Shown: positions 56,793 to 64,000 of the stretch, piece after piece
Position numbering within the stretch: position 1 is the first letter of the stretch
Layout: the number at the start of each line of letters is the position of its first letter
The notes under the pieces: generated by a model
The model's database searches: none
The model's input: only the letters and a program-made list of their open reading frames with translations
Told to the model about the DNA's origin: nothing
From: Mucilaginibacter sp.
GTDB taxonomy: Bacteria; Bacteroidota; Bacteroidia; Sphingobacteriales; Sphingobacteriaceae
Direction: 5' to 3'
Length of the DNA: 64,000 nucleotides
Assembly (NCBI RefSeq): GCF_025359345.1
Contig: NZ_JANYGQ010000036.1
Span: 124,001-188,000, forward strand
Position numbers and translations under genes: made by a program

Positions 56793-57891
56793 AAAAAAGC
56801 TATCCTTTATCGATAAGATTATCCTTTGGCTAAACGGCCTCCTTTGTTTTGCGTTACTGCTCAGCTACCTCGCCCCGGTTGTAGATCCTAAAACTTTCTG
56901 GCTCATTGCTTTTTTCGGCCTGGCTTACCCGCTGTTGCTGGTAGGTAATATTGTGTTCGTGGTTTTTTGGGCCATTCGCCGCAGCCGGTATGTTTTTGTG
57001 TCTATTATTTGCATAGCAACTGGCTATAATGTATTGGCAAATAATCTTCAATTGCGCCTCAGCGATTCCTTTTCAACCGGCCCCAATTCGTCAGTTGTAC
57101 ACATGATGACCTATAACGTGCACAATTTTAAGCGCTATGGCTCAGGCAACGATATCTCAACCAAGCGCGATATTTTGGAGATGATTAATGAAAATCAGCC
57201 CGATGTTATCGGTTTCCAGGAGTTTTATACGCGCAACGTTGGGCAATATGACATGCGCGACTCGATATTAAAAATAATGAATACCACCTGGTATTATTTT
57301 GAACCGGTGATGGCCAACAGCCAGGAGGCCCTAGGACTGGCTATATTTTCGAAATTTCCGATAGTCGCACATGGGAATATCCCTTTTGCCAGCAAAATGA
57401 GCGAAAACTCATGCGTTTATATCGACGTTAAAAAAGGCGACAAGATATTCAGGGTGTACAGCCTGCACCTGCAATCCATAAGGTTTGACCCGGAAGATTA
57501 TAAATACCTCAATAGCATAGCCAACAAGGGTAAAACCGAAGGTTCATCGGCCCGGCGCCTGGGCAGCAAATTAAAGCTTGCTTTCATCAAACGCAGCGAC
57601 CAGGTTGTTAAAATAAAGGAACACGCCGCAAAGTGCCCTTATCCGTACATCATCTCCGGCGATTTTAACGACACCCCGGCATCATACGCCGTAAATCAAA
57701 TGGCCAAAGGCTTAAAAAATGCCTTCCGCGAATCAGGCTCCGGCTTTGGACGAACCTATAATGGCGATTTCCCGAACTATCAGATTGATTATATTATGAC
57801 AAGTCCACAGTTTGATGTACATAATTACTTGATCATCCAGAAAAAATTGTCGGATCATTATCCTGTAAAGGCTGATTTGGTGCTGAAATAG
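56782..57891 (+). CDS. Endonuclease/exonuclease/phosphatase family membrane protein
   Basis: A 369-residue protein with three N-terminal membrane helices (IILWLNGLLCFALLLSYLA, FWLIAFFGLAYPLLLVGNIVFVVFWAI, VFVSIICIATGYNVLA) and an extracytoplasmic EEP domain from residue about 105: MTYNVHNFKRYG, DVIGFQEFYT, ISGDFNDTPASY, and SDHYPVKADL with catalytic Asn, Glu, Asp and His. It is a metal-dependent phosphodiesterase fold; the substrate could be phosphoinositide-like lipids or nucleic acid. The start overlaps the rhomboid stop. Confidence 0.92.
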   Translation: MKAKKKLSFIDKIILWLNGLLCFALLLSYLAPVVDPKTFWLIAFFGLAYPLLLVGNIVFVVFWAIRRSRYVFVSIICIATGYNVLANNLQLRLSDSFSTGPNSSVVHMMTYNVHNFKRYGSGNDISTKRDILEMINENQPDVIGFQEFYTRNVGQYDMRDSILKIMNTTWYYFEPVMANSQEALGLAIFSKFPIVAHGNIPFASKMSENSCVYIDVKKGDKIFRVYSLHLQSIRFDPEDYKYLNSIANKGKTEGSSARRLGSKLKLAFIKRSDQVVKIKEHAAKCPYPYIISGDFNDTPASYAVNQMAKGLKNAFRESGSGFGRTYNGDFPNYQIDYIMTSPQFDVHNYLIIQKKLSDHYPVKADLVLK

Positions 57892-58013
57892 CTGTATCGT
57901 TTTTTTTTCCTGGAACTCCCGCTATTGATTTTTTAGTCTGTTGTTTTATGAATTGCTATTATTTTTAGTAAATTCGTGTCCGGTTAATTATTCCGGAAAA
58001 ATTCAACAACAAA

Positions 58014-59453
58014 TTGGCTAAATCAAAAATTGCATATTTCTGCCAGAGCTGTGGCTACGAAGCGGCGAAATGGTTGGGCAAATGCCCTTCATGTGCGCAA
58101 TGGAACACTTTTGCCGAAGAAATTATCGAGAAGGCAAATACCTCGGTGCCCAATTGGAAAAGCAACTCAACCACCCAGCAACGCGCCAATAAACCGGTAC
58201 AGGTGGCCGATATTACCTTTAACGAAGAAGATCGCCTGTTAACTCCCGACAATGAATTTAACCGCGTTTTAGGCGGCGGCATTGTGGCAGGCTCATTGGT
58301 GCTGATTGGTGGCGAGCCCGGCATCGGCAAATCAACCCTGATGCTGCAGCTGGCATTAAACATGCCCAATTTGAAGGTATTGTATGTATCAGGAGAGGAA
58401 AGCGAAAGGCAGATAAAGATGCGGGCGGAACGGTTGACGGAAGTCGGGGATCAGAAGTCAGAAGTCAGAAATCAAAAGGCAGAGAGTGGAAAGGGGTGCT
58501 TTATTCTTACAGAAACATCAACCCAAAATATTTTTAAGCAGATAGAGGAGTTGGAGCCTGATCTGGTGGTAATTGATTCGATACAGACCTTGCATTCGGC
58601 GCATATCGAGTCGACGCCCGGGAGTGTATCGCAGGTGCGGGAGTGTACTGCTGAGATGCTGCGCTTTGCCAAAGAAAGCTCGACCCCTGTGTTTTTGATA
58701 GGTCACATAACCAAAGACGGTATGATAGCCGGCCCCAAAATACTGGAACATATGGTTGATACGGTACTTCAATTTGAAGGCGATCGTCACCACGTATACC
58801 GTATATTGCGAACCGTTAAAAACAGGTTTGGGTCATCGTCGGAACTGGGGATTTATGAAATGCTGGGAGAGGGGTTGCGCGAAGTATCCAATCCGTCCGA
58901 AATATTGCTGTCGCAGCGGGATGAACCGTTAAGCGGCATTACTATTTCGGCCACCCTGGAAGGCATGAGGCCCATGCTGATTGAAACGCAGGCATTGGTA
59001 AGCGATTCGCCTTACGGCACACCGCAGCGTACCGCTACAGGGTTTGATACCAAACGCATGAGCATGCTGCTTGCCGTGTTGGAAAAACGCTGTGGCTTTA
59101 AGCTGGGTGCCAAGGATGTATTTTTAAATATAACAGGTGGCATTCGCGTTGAAGACCCGGCGATTGATTTAGGCCTCGCTGCGGCCATCATATCCTCGCA
59201 CGAGGACATGCCTATTTCATCAAAAACCTGCTTCGCCGGTGAGATTGGCCTCTCGGGTGAAATCCGCGCAGTAAACCGCGTGGAGCAGCGCATCGCCGAA
59301 GCACAAAAGCTGGGATTCGAGCAGATATTTATCTCCAAATACAACATCCCGCAGGGTGGAAATGATAAAAAGAAAATGGACCTGTCGCGTTATAAAATTG
59401 ATGTAAAGGTGGTTAGTAATATTGAGGAGGTTTTTGGGCTGTTGTTTGGGTGA
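58014..59453 (+). CDS. radA: DNA repair protein RadA with a repeat-derived insertion
   Basis: A 479-residue RadA/Sms starting at TTG 58014. A zinc finger (YFCQSCGYEAAKWLGKCPSC), a RecA-like ATPase (GGEPGIGKST near residue 101, VLYVSGEES, VVIDSIQT), the KNRFG motif (VKNRFGSSSELG) and a Lon-protease-like C-terminal domain are all intact. It promotes branch migration in recombination. Between the ATPase segments, residues about 143-160 (VGDQKSEVRNQKAESGKG) are encoded by a word-repeat arm (58440-58496) that preserves the frame. The extra loop lies between strands, where E. coli RadA has only a few residues. Confidence 0.95.
   Translation: MAKSKIAYFCQSCGYEAAKWLGKCPSCAQWNTFAEEIIEKANTSVPNWKSNSTTQQRANKPVQVADITFNEEDRLLTPDNEFNRVLGGGIVAGSLVLIGGEPGIGKSTLMLQLALNMPNLKVLYVSGEESERQIKMRAERLTEVGDQKSEVRNQKAESGKGCFILTETSTQNIFKQIEELEPDLVVIDSIQTLHSAHIESTPGSVSQVRECTAEMLRFAKESSTPVFLIGHITKDGMIAGPKILEHMVDTVLQFEGDRHHVYRILRTVKNRFGSSSELGIYEMLGEGLREVSNPSEILLSQRDEPLSGITISATLEGMRPMLIETQALVSDSPYGTPQRTATGFDTKRMSMLLAVLEKRCGFKLGAKDVFLNITGGIRVEDPAIDLGLAAAIISSHEDMPISSKTCFAGEIGLSGEIRAVNRVEQRIAEAQKLGFEQIFISKYNIPQGGNDKKKMDLSRYKIDVKVVSNIEEVFGLLFG
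58440..58496. repeat. Word-repeat arm inside radA
   Basis: GAAGTCGGGGATCAGAAGTC, AGAAGTCAGAAATCAAAAG, GCAGAGAGTGG repeats the GAAGTCA word, like the intergenic arms. Its size is a multiple of three in effect, as the frame continues. Confidence 0.65.
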
Positions 59454-59469
59454 TGAAAGCAGTGAATAT

Positions 59470-59512
59470 CCCGCACTTTCTTGGCTCTTGATTCTTGGCT
59501 CTTGAATCTAAA
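59470..59512. repeat. Solo word-repeat arm (TTCTTGGCTC words)
   Basis: TTTCTTGGCTCTTGATTC, TTGGCTCTTGAATC repeats a word of about 14 bp twice between the convergent radA and CarboxypepD_reg genes. No partner is evident. Confidence 0.6.
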
Positions 59513-59517
59513 AACGC

Positions 59518-60150
59518 TTAATTACTTGGCGCCCTGGCCTTATCCCCGTCGGAGATTTCTTTGATCAGGCTGCCCCAATTGAAAGGGTTTAGCAGCGGGT
59601 TGGTAATGGAGTGCGAGTTAACTACATTGTTATGAAAATCCTGGAAGCCATTCATTTCTGAACCATCGCGCGGCAGGGTACGCTGCAAGCTAAGGATTGA
59701 AGAACGACTAAGGTTTTTTTGCGCAATAGCCAAATCGTCATCGGCAATTTTCATGGATATAAAATCTTTCCTGAACTCCTCAGTAGTAGCCCATGGGAAC
59801 ACTTTAAATACCGGCAGGTTAATGATTTGCGGCTTAAGCGCAACCTGTATGGTATAGCTTTTCGAGGTTACATTGGATGGGATAACTACCGTTTCGGATG
59901 CATAGCCCACGCACGAAAACCGGATGGTGTCGCGCTCGTGTGCCGGGAACGAGAAATACCCTTTGTAGTTAGCAACATAGACCTGGCTTTGGTTAGTTGT
60001 GTTAACTATACTTACATAAGGCACAATTACGCTGGTGCTGTCGGCATTATGCACAATACCGGTAAACTGTACTATAGGCCTTTCCTGCTGCTGCGCAAAG
60101 GCTGCCGCTGTTATAAACAGAAAGAATAAAAGGCCAATTAGTTTTTTCAT
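59518..60150 (-). CDS. Carboxypeptidase-regulatory-like domain protein
   Basis: A 210-residue protein with signal peptide (KKLIGLLFFLFITAAAFAQQ). Residues about 28-110 form a CarboxypepD_reg-like (transthyretin-type) beta-sandwich: VQFTGIVHNADSTSVIVPYVSIVNTTNQ, YKGYFSFPAHERDTIRFSCVGYASETVVI and SKSYTIQVALKP. The rest is a helical and basic segment (EEFRKDFISMKIADDDLAIAQKNLSR). It resembles the plug-side extension of TonB-type proteins but has no barrel. Probably periplasmic or membrane-attached; function unknown. Confidence 0.78.
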   Translation of the reverse strand: MKKLIGLLFFLFITAAAFAQQQERPIVQFTGIVHNADSTSVIVPYVSIVNTTNQSQVYVANYKGYFSFPAHERDTIRFSCVGYASETVVIPSNVTSKSYTIQVALKPQIINLPVFKVFPWATTEEFRKDFISMKIADDDLAIAQKNLSRSSILSLQRTLPRDGSEMNGFQDFHNNVVNSHSITNPLLNPFNWGSLIKEISDGDKARAPSN

Positions 60151-60261
60151 TTTAGGGGTATACTGTTTATCTCTTTTACAGAATTTCAGAATAAAAGTTT
60201 CAAACGTTCAACAAAAATAATTTATGCTGCAAATAGTGTGGCAATTTAACAAAACTTAACA

Positions 60262-60540
60262 CTACCTCAAGTTTTCGGGCAACACCGCGTTAGGGTCATC
60301 AATGTCTGTAAGGTTTATAGCCTCAACAGCAGTAATTTCAGGCACGGCCTTTTTTATTGCCTCCTCAATGCCAGCCTTAAGTGTCATGATGCTCATCGGG
60401 CACGACTCGCACGAGCCAAGCAATTTGAGCTTAACCACATTATCCGGTGTAATCTCCTCAACCGAGACATTCCCCCCATCTGTAAGCAAATACGGACGAA
60501 TCGTGTCCAACGCTGCTTCCACCTGTTCTAATAAACTCAT
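60262..60540 (-). CDS. NifU-like C-terminal domain iron-sulfur scaffold
   Basis: A 92-residue NifU_C (Nfu-type) protein. The motif LKLLGSCESCPMSIMTLKAGIEEAIK carries the CxxC that binds a [4Fe-4S] cluster for transfer to apo-proteins. TIRPYLLTDGGNVSVEEI precedes it as in the family. It is close to the Mrp gene on the same strand, which works in the same iron-sulfur delivery process, with a REP element in between. Confidence 0.93.
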   Translation of the reverse strand: MSLLEQVEAALDTIRPYLLTDGGNVSVEEITPDNVVKLKLLGSCESCPMSIMTLKAGIEEAIKKAVPEITAVEAINLTDIDDPNAVLPENLR

Positions 60541-60612
60541 TTGTACTTATTTATAAAGTAAAGTTATTAAATATTTTTAATTTATACACATATGCCGACC
60601 TGTAACCGCAAC

Positions 60613-60724
60613 GCTGGTGCATTTTATGTGCCCCTTCGGCCAGCACTTGTAGAAAGTGGCGTACCTACGGCACGCTAAATACTATTGTTTTATTTTCTAC
60701 CATGCTTTAGCCCCTATGGGGCTA
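60613..60724. repeat. Nested-hairpin REP element
   Basis: It contains GCTGG/CCAGC (60613-60617/60640-60644), GTAGAAA/TTTCTAC (60650-60656/60694-60700) around the hairpin GCGTACC-TAC-GGCACGC, and TAGCCCC-TAT-GGGGCTA (60708-60724). Build and words match the elements at 35945 and 63640. Confidence 0.6.
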
Positions 60725-60767
60725 TCCTCTGGCTCAACGCCGATATTGCCAGGCTGGATTCAGTCGC

Positions 60768-61856
60768 CTAAATCTGCTCCGCATTTGCCTTTTCAAAGGC
60801 TTTTGCGTTGCTGATGGCAACCTGTTGCGCAACACTTTTGGCCATATCGATGAATGCTTTGGCCATTATGCTGTCGTCATCCAAGACAATTGGCTTGCCG
60901 GCATCACCACTTTCACTTATGCCTTTTACCAATGGTATTTCGCCTAAAAACGGAACCTCCAGTTGTGCTGCAAGTTTTCGCCCCCCGCCTTGTCCGAAGA
61001 TGTAATATTTATTTTCGGGTAGTTCGGCTGGGGTAAAGTAGGCCATGTTTTCAACTATGCCTAATATCGGCACATTAATGGCCGGCATCATGAACATGCC
61101 TATACCTTTTTTTGCATCGGCAAGGGCCACATTTTGCGGTGTAGTAACTATTACCGCCCCGGTTACCGGGAAGGTTTGCGTTACTGTAATGTGTATATCG
61201 CCGGTGCCGGGTGGCAGGTCAATTACCAGGTAATCAAGGTCGCCCCAGTCGGCATCGTTAAATAATTGTTTAACCGCCGTTGATACCATTGGTCCGCGCC
61301 ACGGTACAGGCTGGCTCGGGTCGGTGAAAAAACCTATCGAGAGCAGTTTAATGCCATACTTCTCTATCGGCTGTATGCGGGTTTTGCCGTCAACTTCCCT
61401 CGCCATTGGCCGCGAACCCTCCAGGCCGAACATTATTGGTATTGACGGGCCATAAATATCTGCATCTATCAACCCCACCTTTGCGCCGGTTTTTGCCAGC
61501 CCGAGTGCCAAATTAACAGCAACGGTTGACTTACCAACACCGCCCTTGCCCGATGCTACCGCTATAATGTTTTTAACCCCCGGCACGCCGGTGTTTTTTT
61601 GCGATGTAACGCGCGATGTCATGTTGATGTGCACCTCGGCTTCTTTGCTTACAAAATAAAGTATAGCGTTCCGGCATGCGTTTTCAATCATCGCCTTTAG
61701 CGGGCATGCGGGCGTTGTTAATATTACCGAAAAGCTAACGCGGTTGCCTTCAATAACAATATCCTGTATCATGTTCAGGGTTACCAGGTCTTTTTTTAAG
61801 TCCGGTTCCTCAACATTGCCAAGGGCTTCTAAAACTTGTTCGCGGGTTATGGCCAT
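60768..61856 (-). CDS. mrp: Mrp/ApbC (Nbp35-type) iron-sulfur carrier ATPase
   Basis: A 362-residue P-loop ATPase. The N-terminal DUF59/MIP18 domain (about 1-80, LGNVEEPDLKKDLVTLNMI, LTTPACPLKAMIE) is followed by the ParA/MinD-type ATPase: VASGKGGVGKSTVAVNLAL (deviant Walker A), GLIDADIYGPSIPIMFG, DYLVIDLPPGTGDIHIT. Normally two Cys in a CxxC near residue 270-285 bridge a cluster between two monomers; here this region reads VENMAYFTPAELPENKYYIFG, without Cys. ATG 61856 was chosen; the open frame extends four codons. The protein may bind its cluster differently or only through partners. Confidence 0.93.
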   Translation of the reverse strand: MAITREQVLEALGNVEEPDLKKDLVTLNMIQDIVIEGNRVSFSVILTTPACPLKAMIENACRNAILYFVSKEAEVHINMTSRVTSQKNTGVPGVKNIIAVASGKGGVGKSTVAVNLALGLAKTGAKVGLIDADIYGPSIPIMFGLEGSRPMAREVDGKTRIQPIEKYGIKLLSIGFFTDPSQPVPWRGPMVSTAVKQLFNDADWGDLDYLVIDLPPGTGDIHITVTQTFPVTGAVIVTTPQNVALADAKKGIGMFMMPAINVPILGIVENMAYFTPAELPENKYYIFGQGGGRKLAAQLEVPFLGEIPLVKGISESGDAGKPIVLDDDSIMAKAFIDMAKSVAQQVAISNAKAFEKANAEQI

Positions 61857-61917
61857 AATTATTAGCAAACTTACTCAATGCAAGCCGCATTAGTGTCATT
61901 TGAATGATAGTTTAGTT

Positions 61918-61965
61918 TGAATCCGAAAGTAGGAGAGTCCGGAGTCCAAAAGACGAAGCTGATGG
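61918..61965. repeat. Solo word-repeat arm (GAAAGTAGGAGAGTCC words)
   Basis: GAATCCGAAAGTAGGAGAGTCC, GGAGTCCAAAAGACG repeats a GAGTCC word; it lies before the Mrp gene on the minus-strand side. Confidence 0.4.
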
Positions 61966-61999
61966 GGAAACAAATTGATTTTAAAGGAATCCCATAATC

Positions 62000-62785
62000 T
62001 TAGCTTATGATTGTTGGTTCCAATATCTTTTCTGCAATGGCACCGCTTTCAACCGATACCTGGTAAACCTTGCTTTTGGCATCGCCGGCAAGTACTTTGG
62101 CTATCGCTGTTCCTTCAAAATAGAGGCCTGCGTTTTCATCAAGGCCGTAACCGGGTTTTATATCGCCCTTTAAAACCATATCCTGGTAGGTAGTTGCGCG
62201 TGTAGGCGACGAATGGTAATGCGGGCTTACACTGCCTGTTAAAAATCCCAGGCTTTTAACGCTGCTTAAAGCTTTGGGCCGCGAGTCGGAAAGGCCCTCA
62301 TGAAACCAGCAGATAGCCCCGGCGCTTGAGCCTGTGAGGACGATACCCTTCTCCCAGGCTGTGTTTAATATTTTATCGATGCCATGTGCCTGCCAGAGGG
62401 CAATCATATCAAGGGTGTTGCCACCCGGTACTAAAATGGCATCAGCAGCCAGCAGCGATTCTTCGAAGGATATTTTTTGCGTGGCCGATTCGATGAATAC
62501 CTTTTGCACGTATGGCTCGGTAGGAAACTTTTTAAGGTTATCGAGCATGTAATTGATATATCCCTGGTTATCGCCGGATGCCGTTGGCAATACGCAAATC
62601 TTCGGTTTTTCCTTGCCGGTTAACCCAATCAGGTACTTAATCCATGGCGGACCGTAAGCGCCACCCGTAACCAATATCTTTTTTAATGGCTTTGGGTTTG
62701 ATGAGGCGGCTGCCAAAATATTACTGGAAAACGATAGCCCGGCCAATGCGATGGCGGATTGAGTGATGAATTTTCTGCGTATCAT
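62000..62785 (-). CDS. Peptidase E-like (S51) dipeptidase, exported
   Basis: A 261-residue peptidase-E fold. The leader IRRKFITQSAIALAGLSFSSNILAAA has a twin-Arg pattern for Tat export. The nucleophile is in VLTGSSAGAICWFHEG (Ser) and the His is in GSVSPHYHSSPTR; the acidic part is in GYGLDENAGLYFEGTA. The start IL VTGGAYGPPWIKYLIG matches S51 proteins. It hydrolyses Asp-X dipeptides in the well-studied enzymes, or cyanophycin-type products. No partner gene is seen. Confidence 0.85.
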   Translation of the reverse strand: MIRRKFITQSAIALAGLSFSSNILAAASSNPKPLKKILVTGGAYGPPWIKYLIGLTGKEKPKICVLPTASGDNQGYINYMLDNLKKFPTEPYVQKVFIESATQKISFEESLLAADAILVPGGNTLDMIALWQAHGIDKILNTAWEKGIVLTGSSAGAICWFHEGLSDSRPKALSSVKSLGFLTGSVSPHYHSSPTRATTYQDMVLKGDIKPGYGLDENAGLYFEGTAIAKVLAGDAKSKVYQVSVESGAIAEKILEPTIIS

Positions 62786-62794
62786 GTTTTAAAG

Positions 62795-62835
62795 ATAGTC
62801 CGAAAGCCGGAAAAGTCCGGAAAGTGAGTAAAGAA
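62795..62835. repeat. Solo word-repeat arm (GTCCGAAAGCCGG words)
   Basis: ATAGTCCGAAAGCCGG and AAAAGTCCGGAAAGTGAG repeat one word twice, upstream of the peptidase gene. Confidence 0.4.
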
Positions 62836-62931
62836 AATGCGTGCTTTTTGATATATTTGATAAATCGATCGTGATTTGAAGGCAACCCTAATGCCTCGCA
62901 GTTCAAACTTTTAATTAAACTCTTTTTACAG

Positions 62932-63450
62932 ATGAAAAAATTAACACTTTTAACCGTGGGCCTGCTTTTTGGCCTTTGCGCATTAGGGCAACAGGTAACA
63001 ACAGACATTTTTACTGCAACCGCTCCCTCCGGGGCGGCCAAACTTACCGGGCAGGCCTTACAGGATTACGTTCATAGTAACTACAAAAAGACACTTGTGC
63101 CATCAAACCAGGAGGATACCTATCTTGCCGACGGAGTGATCGTTTGCTTTTGGGGCTTGCCCGCAGGCACTGTAAAATCGAAGCCTTTGGAAGAAATGCA
63201 AACCCGGATGGTTGAGGTACTGCAAAAAAACAATACCGTTAACTACGCCCGCATTGAAACCATAAACAATACCCGGTTTTTAATTTATGAGTTTGAAAGC
63301 GATGGCGAGGCTTATATCAGGTATCGCTCTGACCCTAATTCAAAAGAGCAAACCCTTAATGGCATCATTCAATTCAAGGCAACCGACAAGGATAAGGCCC
63401 GCCGGGATTTAAAAGGGCTTTTGGCGGGCATGCATTTTAAAGAGCAATAA
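62932..63450 (+). CDS. Secreted hypothetical protein
   Basis: A 172-residue protein with signal peptide (KKLTLLTVGLLFGLCALGQQ). The mature part alternates short helices and strands (YVHSNYKKTLVPSNQEDTYLADG, VIVCFWGLPAGTVKSKPLEEMQ, NTRFLIYEFESDGEAYIRYRSD, GIIQFKATDKDKARRDLKGLLAG). One lone Cys is in VIVCFWG. The last 60 residues look like a domain that detects or supports another protein, but I do not recognise the family. It is the last gene in the window. Confidence 0.65.
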   Translation: MKKLTLLTVGLLFGLCALGQQVTTDIFTATAPSGAAKLTGQALQDYVHSNYKKTLVPSNQEDTYLADGVIVCFWGLPAGTVKSKPLEEMQTRMVEVLQKNNTVNYARIETINNTRFLIYEFESDGEAYIRYRSDPNSKEQTLNGIIQFKATDKDKARRDLKGLLAGMHFKEQ

Positions 63451-63639
63451 AATGTTGATGGCTACCGCTGCTTTCAGATAGCACGATGAGCTTTGGCTAA
63501 AGCCAACGGCAAATGATTTCGTTGCCGTCGCTTTTAAGCGACGGAGCATAAATAACGAAAAGTGGCTTTAGCCAAAAAATAAGGAAGCGACGATTTGAAG
63601 CACACCTGGCTAAGCATTGATCGTTGAAATCAACCCCAA

Positions 63640-63846
63640 TGGGTGCAAATCAGATTGTCGCTCAATCACGAAACGTTCCGATGGAACGTAAAACCTCTTC
63701 GTGAATTTTCTACCGGCGAAATGCTCCTATGGAGCACACTGCAGCTTCGTCCTTTAGGGACGTTTGGTCGGTAGAAAAAAATTAATGAATTGATAGTGTT
63801 CCGTTAGGAACACATGGTGATATGCGACAATTTGATTTACGCCCAC
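63640..63846. repeat. Nested-hairpin (cloverleaf-like) REP element
   Basis: Outer arms GGGTGCAAATCAGATTGTCGC and GCGACAATTTGATTTACGCCC pair nearly perfectly. Inside lie CACGAA/TTCGTG around ACGTTCC-GAT-GGAACGT, TTTTCTACCG/CGGTAGAAAA around TGCTCC-TAT-GGAGCA and CGTCC-TTTAG-GGACG, and then GTGTTCC-GTTA-GGAACAC. Confidence 0.75.
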
Positions 63847-63873
63847 CCCAGTCGGTGAAATCACTTTAATATA

Positions 63874-63964
63874 GTATATTTACAAAAAGCAAATTGCCAT
63901 ATTGGCACATAAATTTGGTTTTGTAACAACGGTATGCGGTTTGCTATCTAATTTGTAAATATAC
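63874..63964. repeat. Inverted repeat with inner hairpin
   Basis: GTATATTTACAAAAAGCAAA (63874-63893) and TTTGC...TTTGTAAATATAC (63940-63964) are inverse complements with a short insertion, around the inner hairpin TGCCA-TAT-TGGCA. Confidence 0.6.
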
Positions 63965-64000
63965 ATCCCGGCAACAGGCCGGGCTAAAATCCTAAAGAAA

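Larger units (their letters stand above)
63451..64000. other. 550-bp region without genes, rich in structured repeats
   Basis: It holds a GGCTAAAGCC / CCGTCGCTTTTAAGCGACGG pair (63505-63560), the nested-hairpin element 63640-63846, an inverted repeat 63874-63964 and CCCGGC-AACAG-GCCGGG near the right edge. A promoter or leader for a gene outside the window may be included in the last 100 bp. Confidence 0.6.

Overview
The window looks like chromosomal DNA of a Bacteroidota bacterium close to Mucilaginibacter/Pedobacter (Sphingobacteriaceae). The signs are promoters of the TTTG-N19-TAnnTTTG type, a type IX secretion sorting domain, a fused hemC-hemD gene, many TTG/GTG starts without Shine-Dalgarno sequences, and protein families typical of that group. 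I see no rRNA, transposase, integrase, phage genes or CRISPR array. The genus is inferred from remembered family resemblance, not from a search.

Layout. 1-2.3 kb (minus strand): a GNAT-fold protein, a SAM methyltransferase and the N-terminal part of a 7TMR-DISM sensor, in one apparent operon. 2.7-7.8 kb: DoxX protein, an orphan structured RNA with its own promoter and terminator, a GlxA/AraC regulator, a sugar isomerase-like protein, a GbsR/MarR regulator with a membrane SRPBCC protein and a DUF5519 protein. 7.9-10.7 kb: tRNA-Gln(CUG), selU-selD (tRNA 2-selenouridine pathway) and a secreted rhodanese. 10.7-13.6 kb: metallo-beta-lactamase-fold hydrolase, alpha/beta hydrolase, DUF2185 and DoxX-like proteins. 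13.8-24.4 kb: the tetrapyrrole cluster hemA, hemCD, hemB, hemL, hemE, hemJ, interrupted by a histidine kinase/response regulator/TPR trio. It covers every step from glutamyl-tRNA to protoporphyrin IX except coproporphyrinogen oxidation. 24.4-40 kb: OsmC, rhodaneses, GH36 alpha-galactosidase, amidohydrolase, an ECF sigma factor with a likely anti-sigma protein, a T9SS cargo protein, SprT and HD proteins, a porin behind a palindromic operator, a PIN toxin-antitoxin pair, YceI and an APC permease.

41.2-48.5 kb is the most unusual block: seven tightly packed genes encoding a GT-B-like protein, an SpsF-type cytidylyltransferase, a split transketolase, a class III (GSA-type) aminotransferase, an SDR and a HAD phosphatase-NeuB fusion. 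I read it as a route to a CMP-activated nonulosonate-like sugar of unknown structure, in which a C2 transfer and an amination prepare the NeuB substrate. After it come a sterol-desaturase-type oxygenase, an SMR protein, a BlaI/BlaR1 pair whose BlaR1 carries a methionine-rich segment, mutL (with degenerate endonuclease motifs), two rhomboids, an EEP phosphatase, radA, a CarboxypepD_reg protein, a NifU-type scaffold, Mrp/ApbC and a peptidase E.

The intergenic DNA is crowded with repeats of several architectures: (a) 'word-repeat dyads', each made of two inverted arms of short repeated words, where the words differ from copy to copy; one arm lies in frame inside radA and others form gene 3' ends; (b) MITE-like elements with 28-31 bp terminal inverted repeats beginning GTCATT; (c) nested-hairpin REP elements; (d) CCCCCTAAAGGGGG dyads; and (e) a direct repeat in four copies after the T9SS gene.
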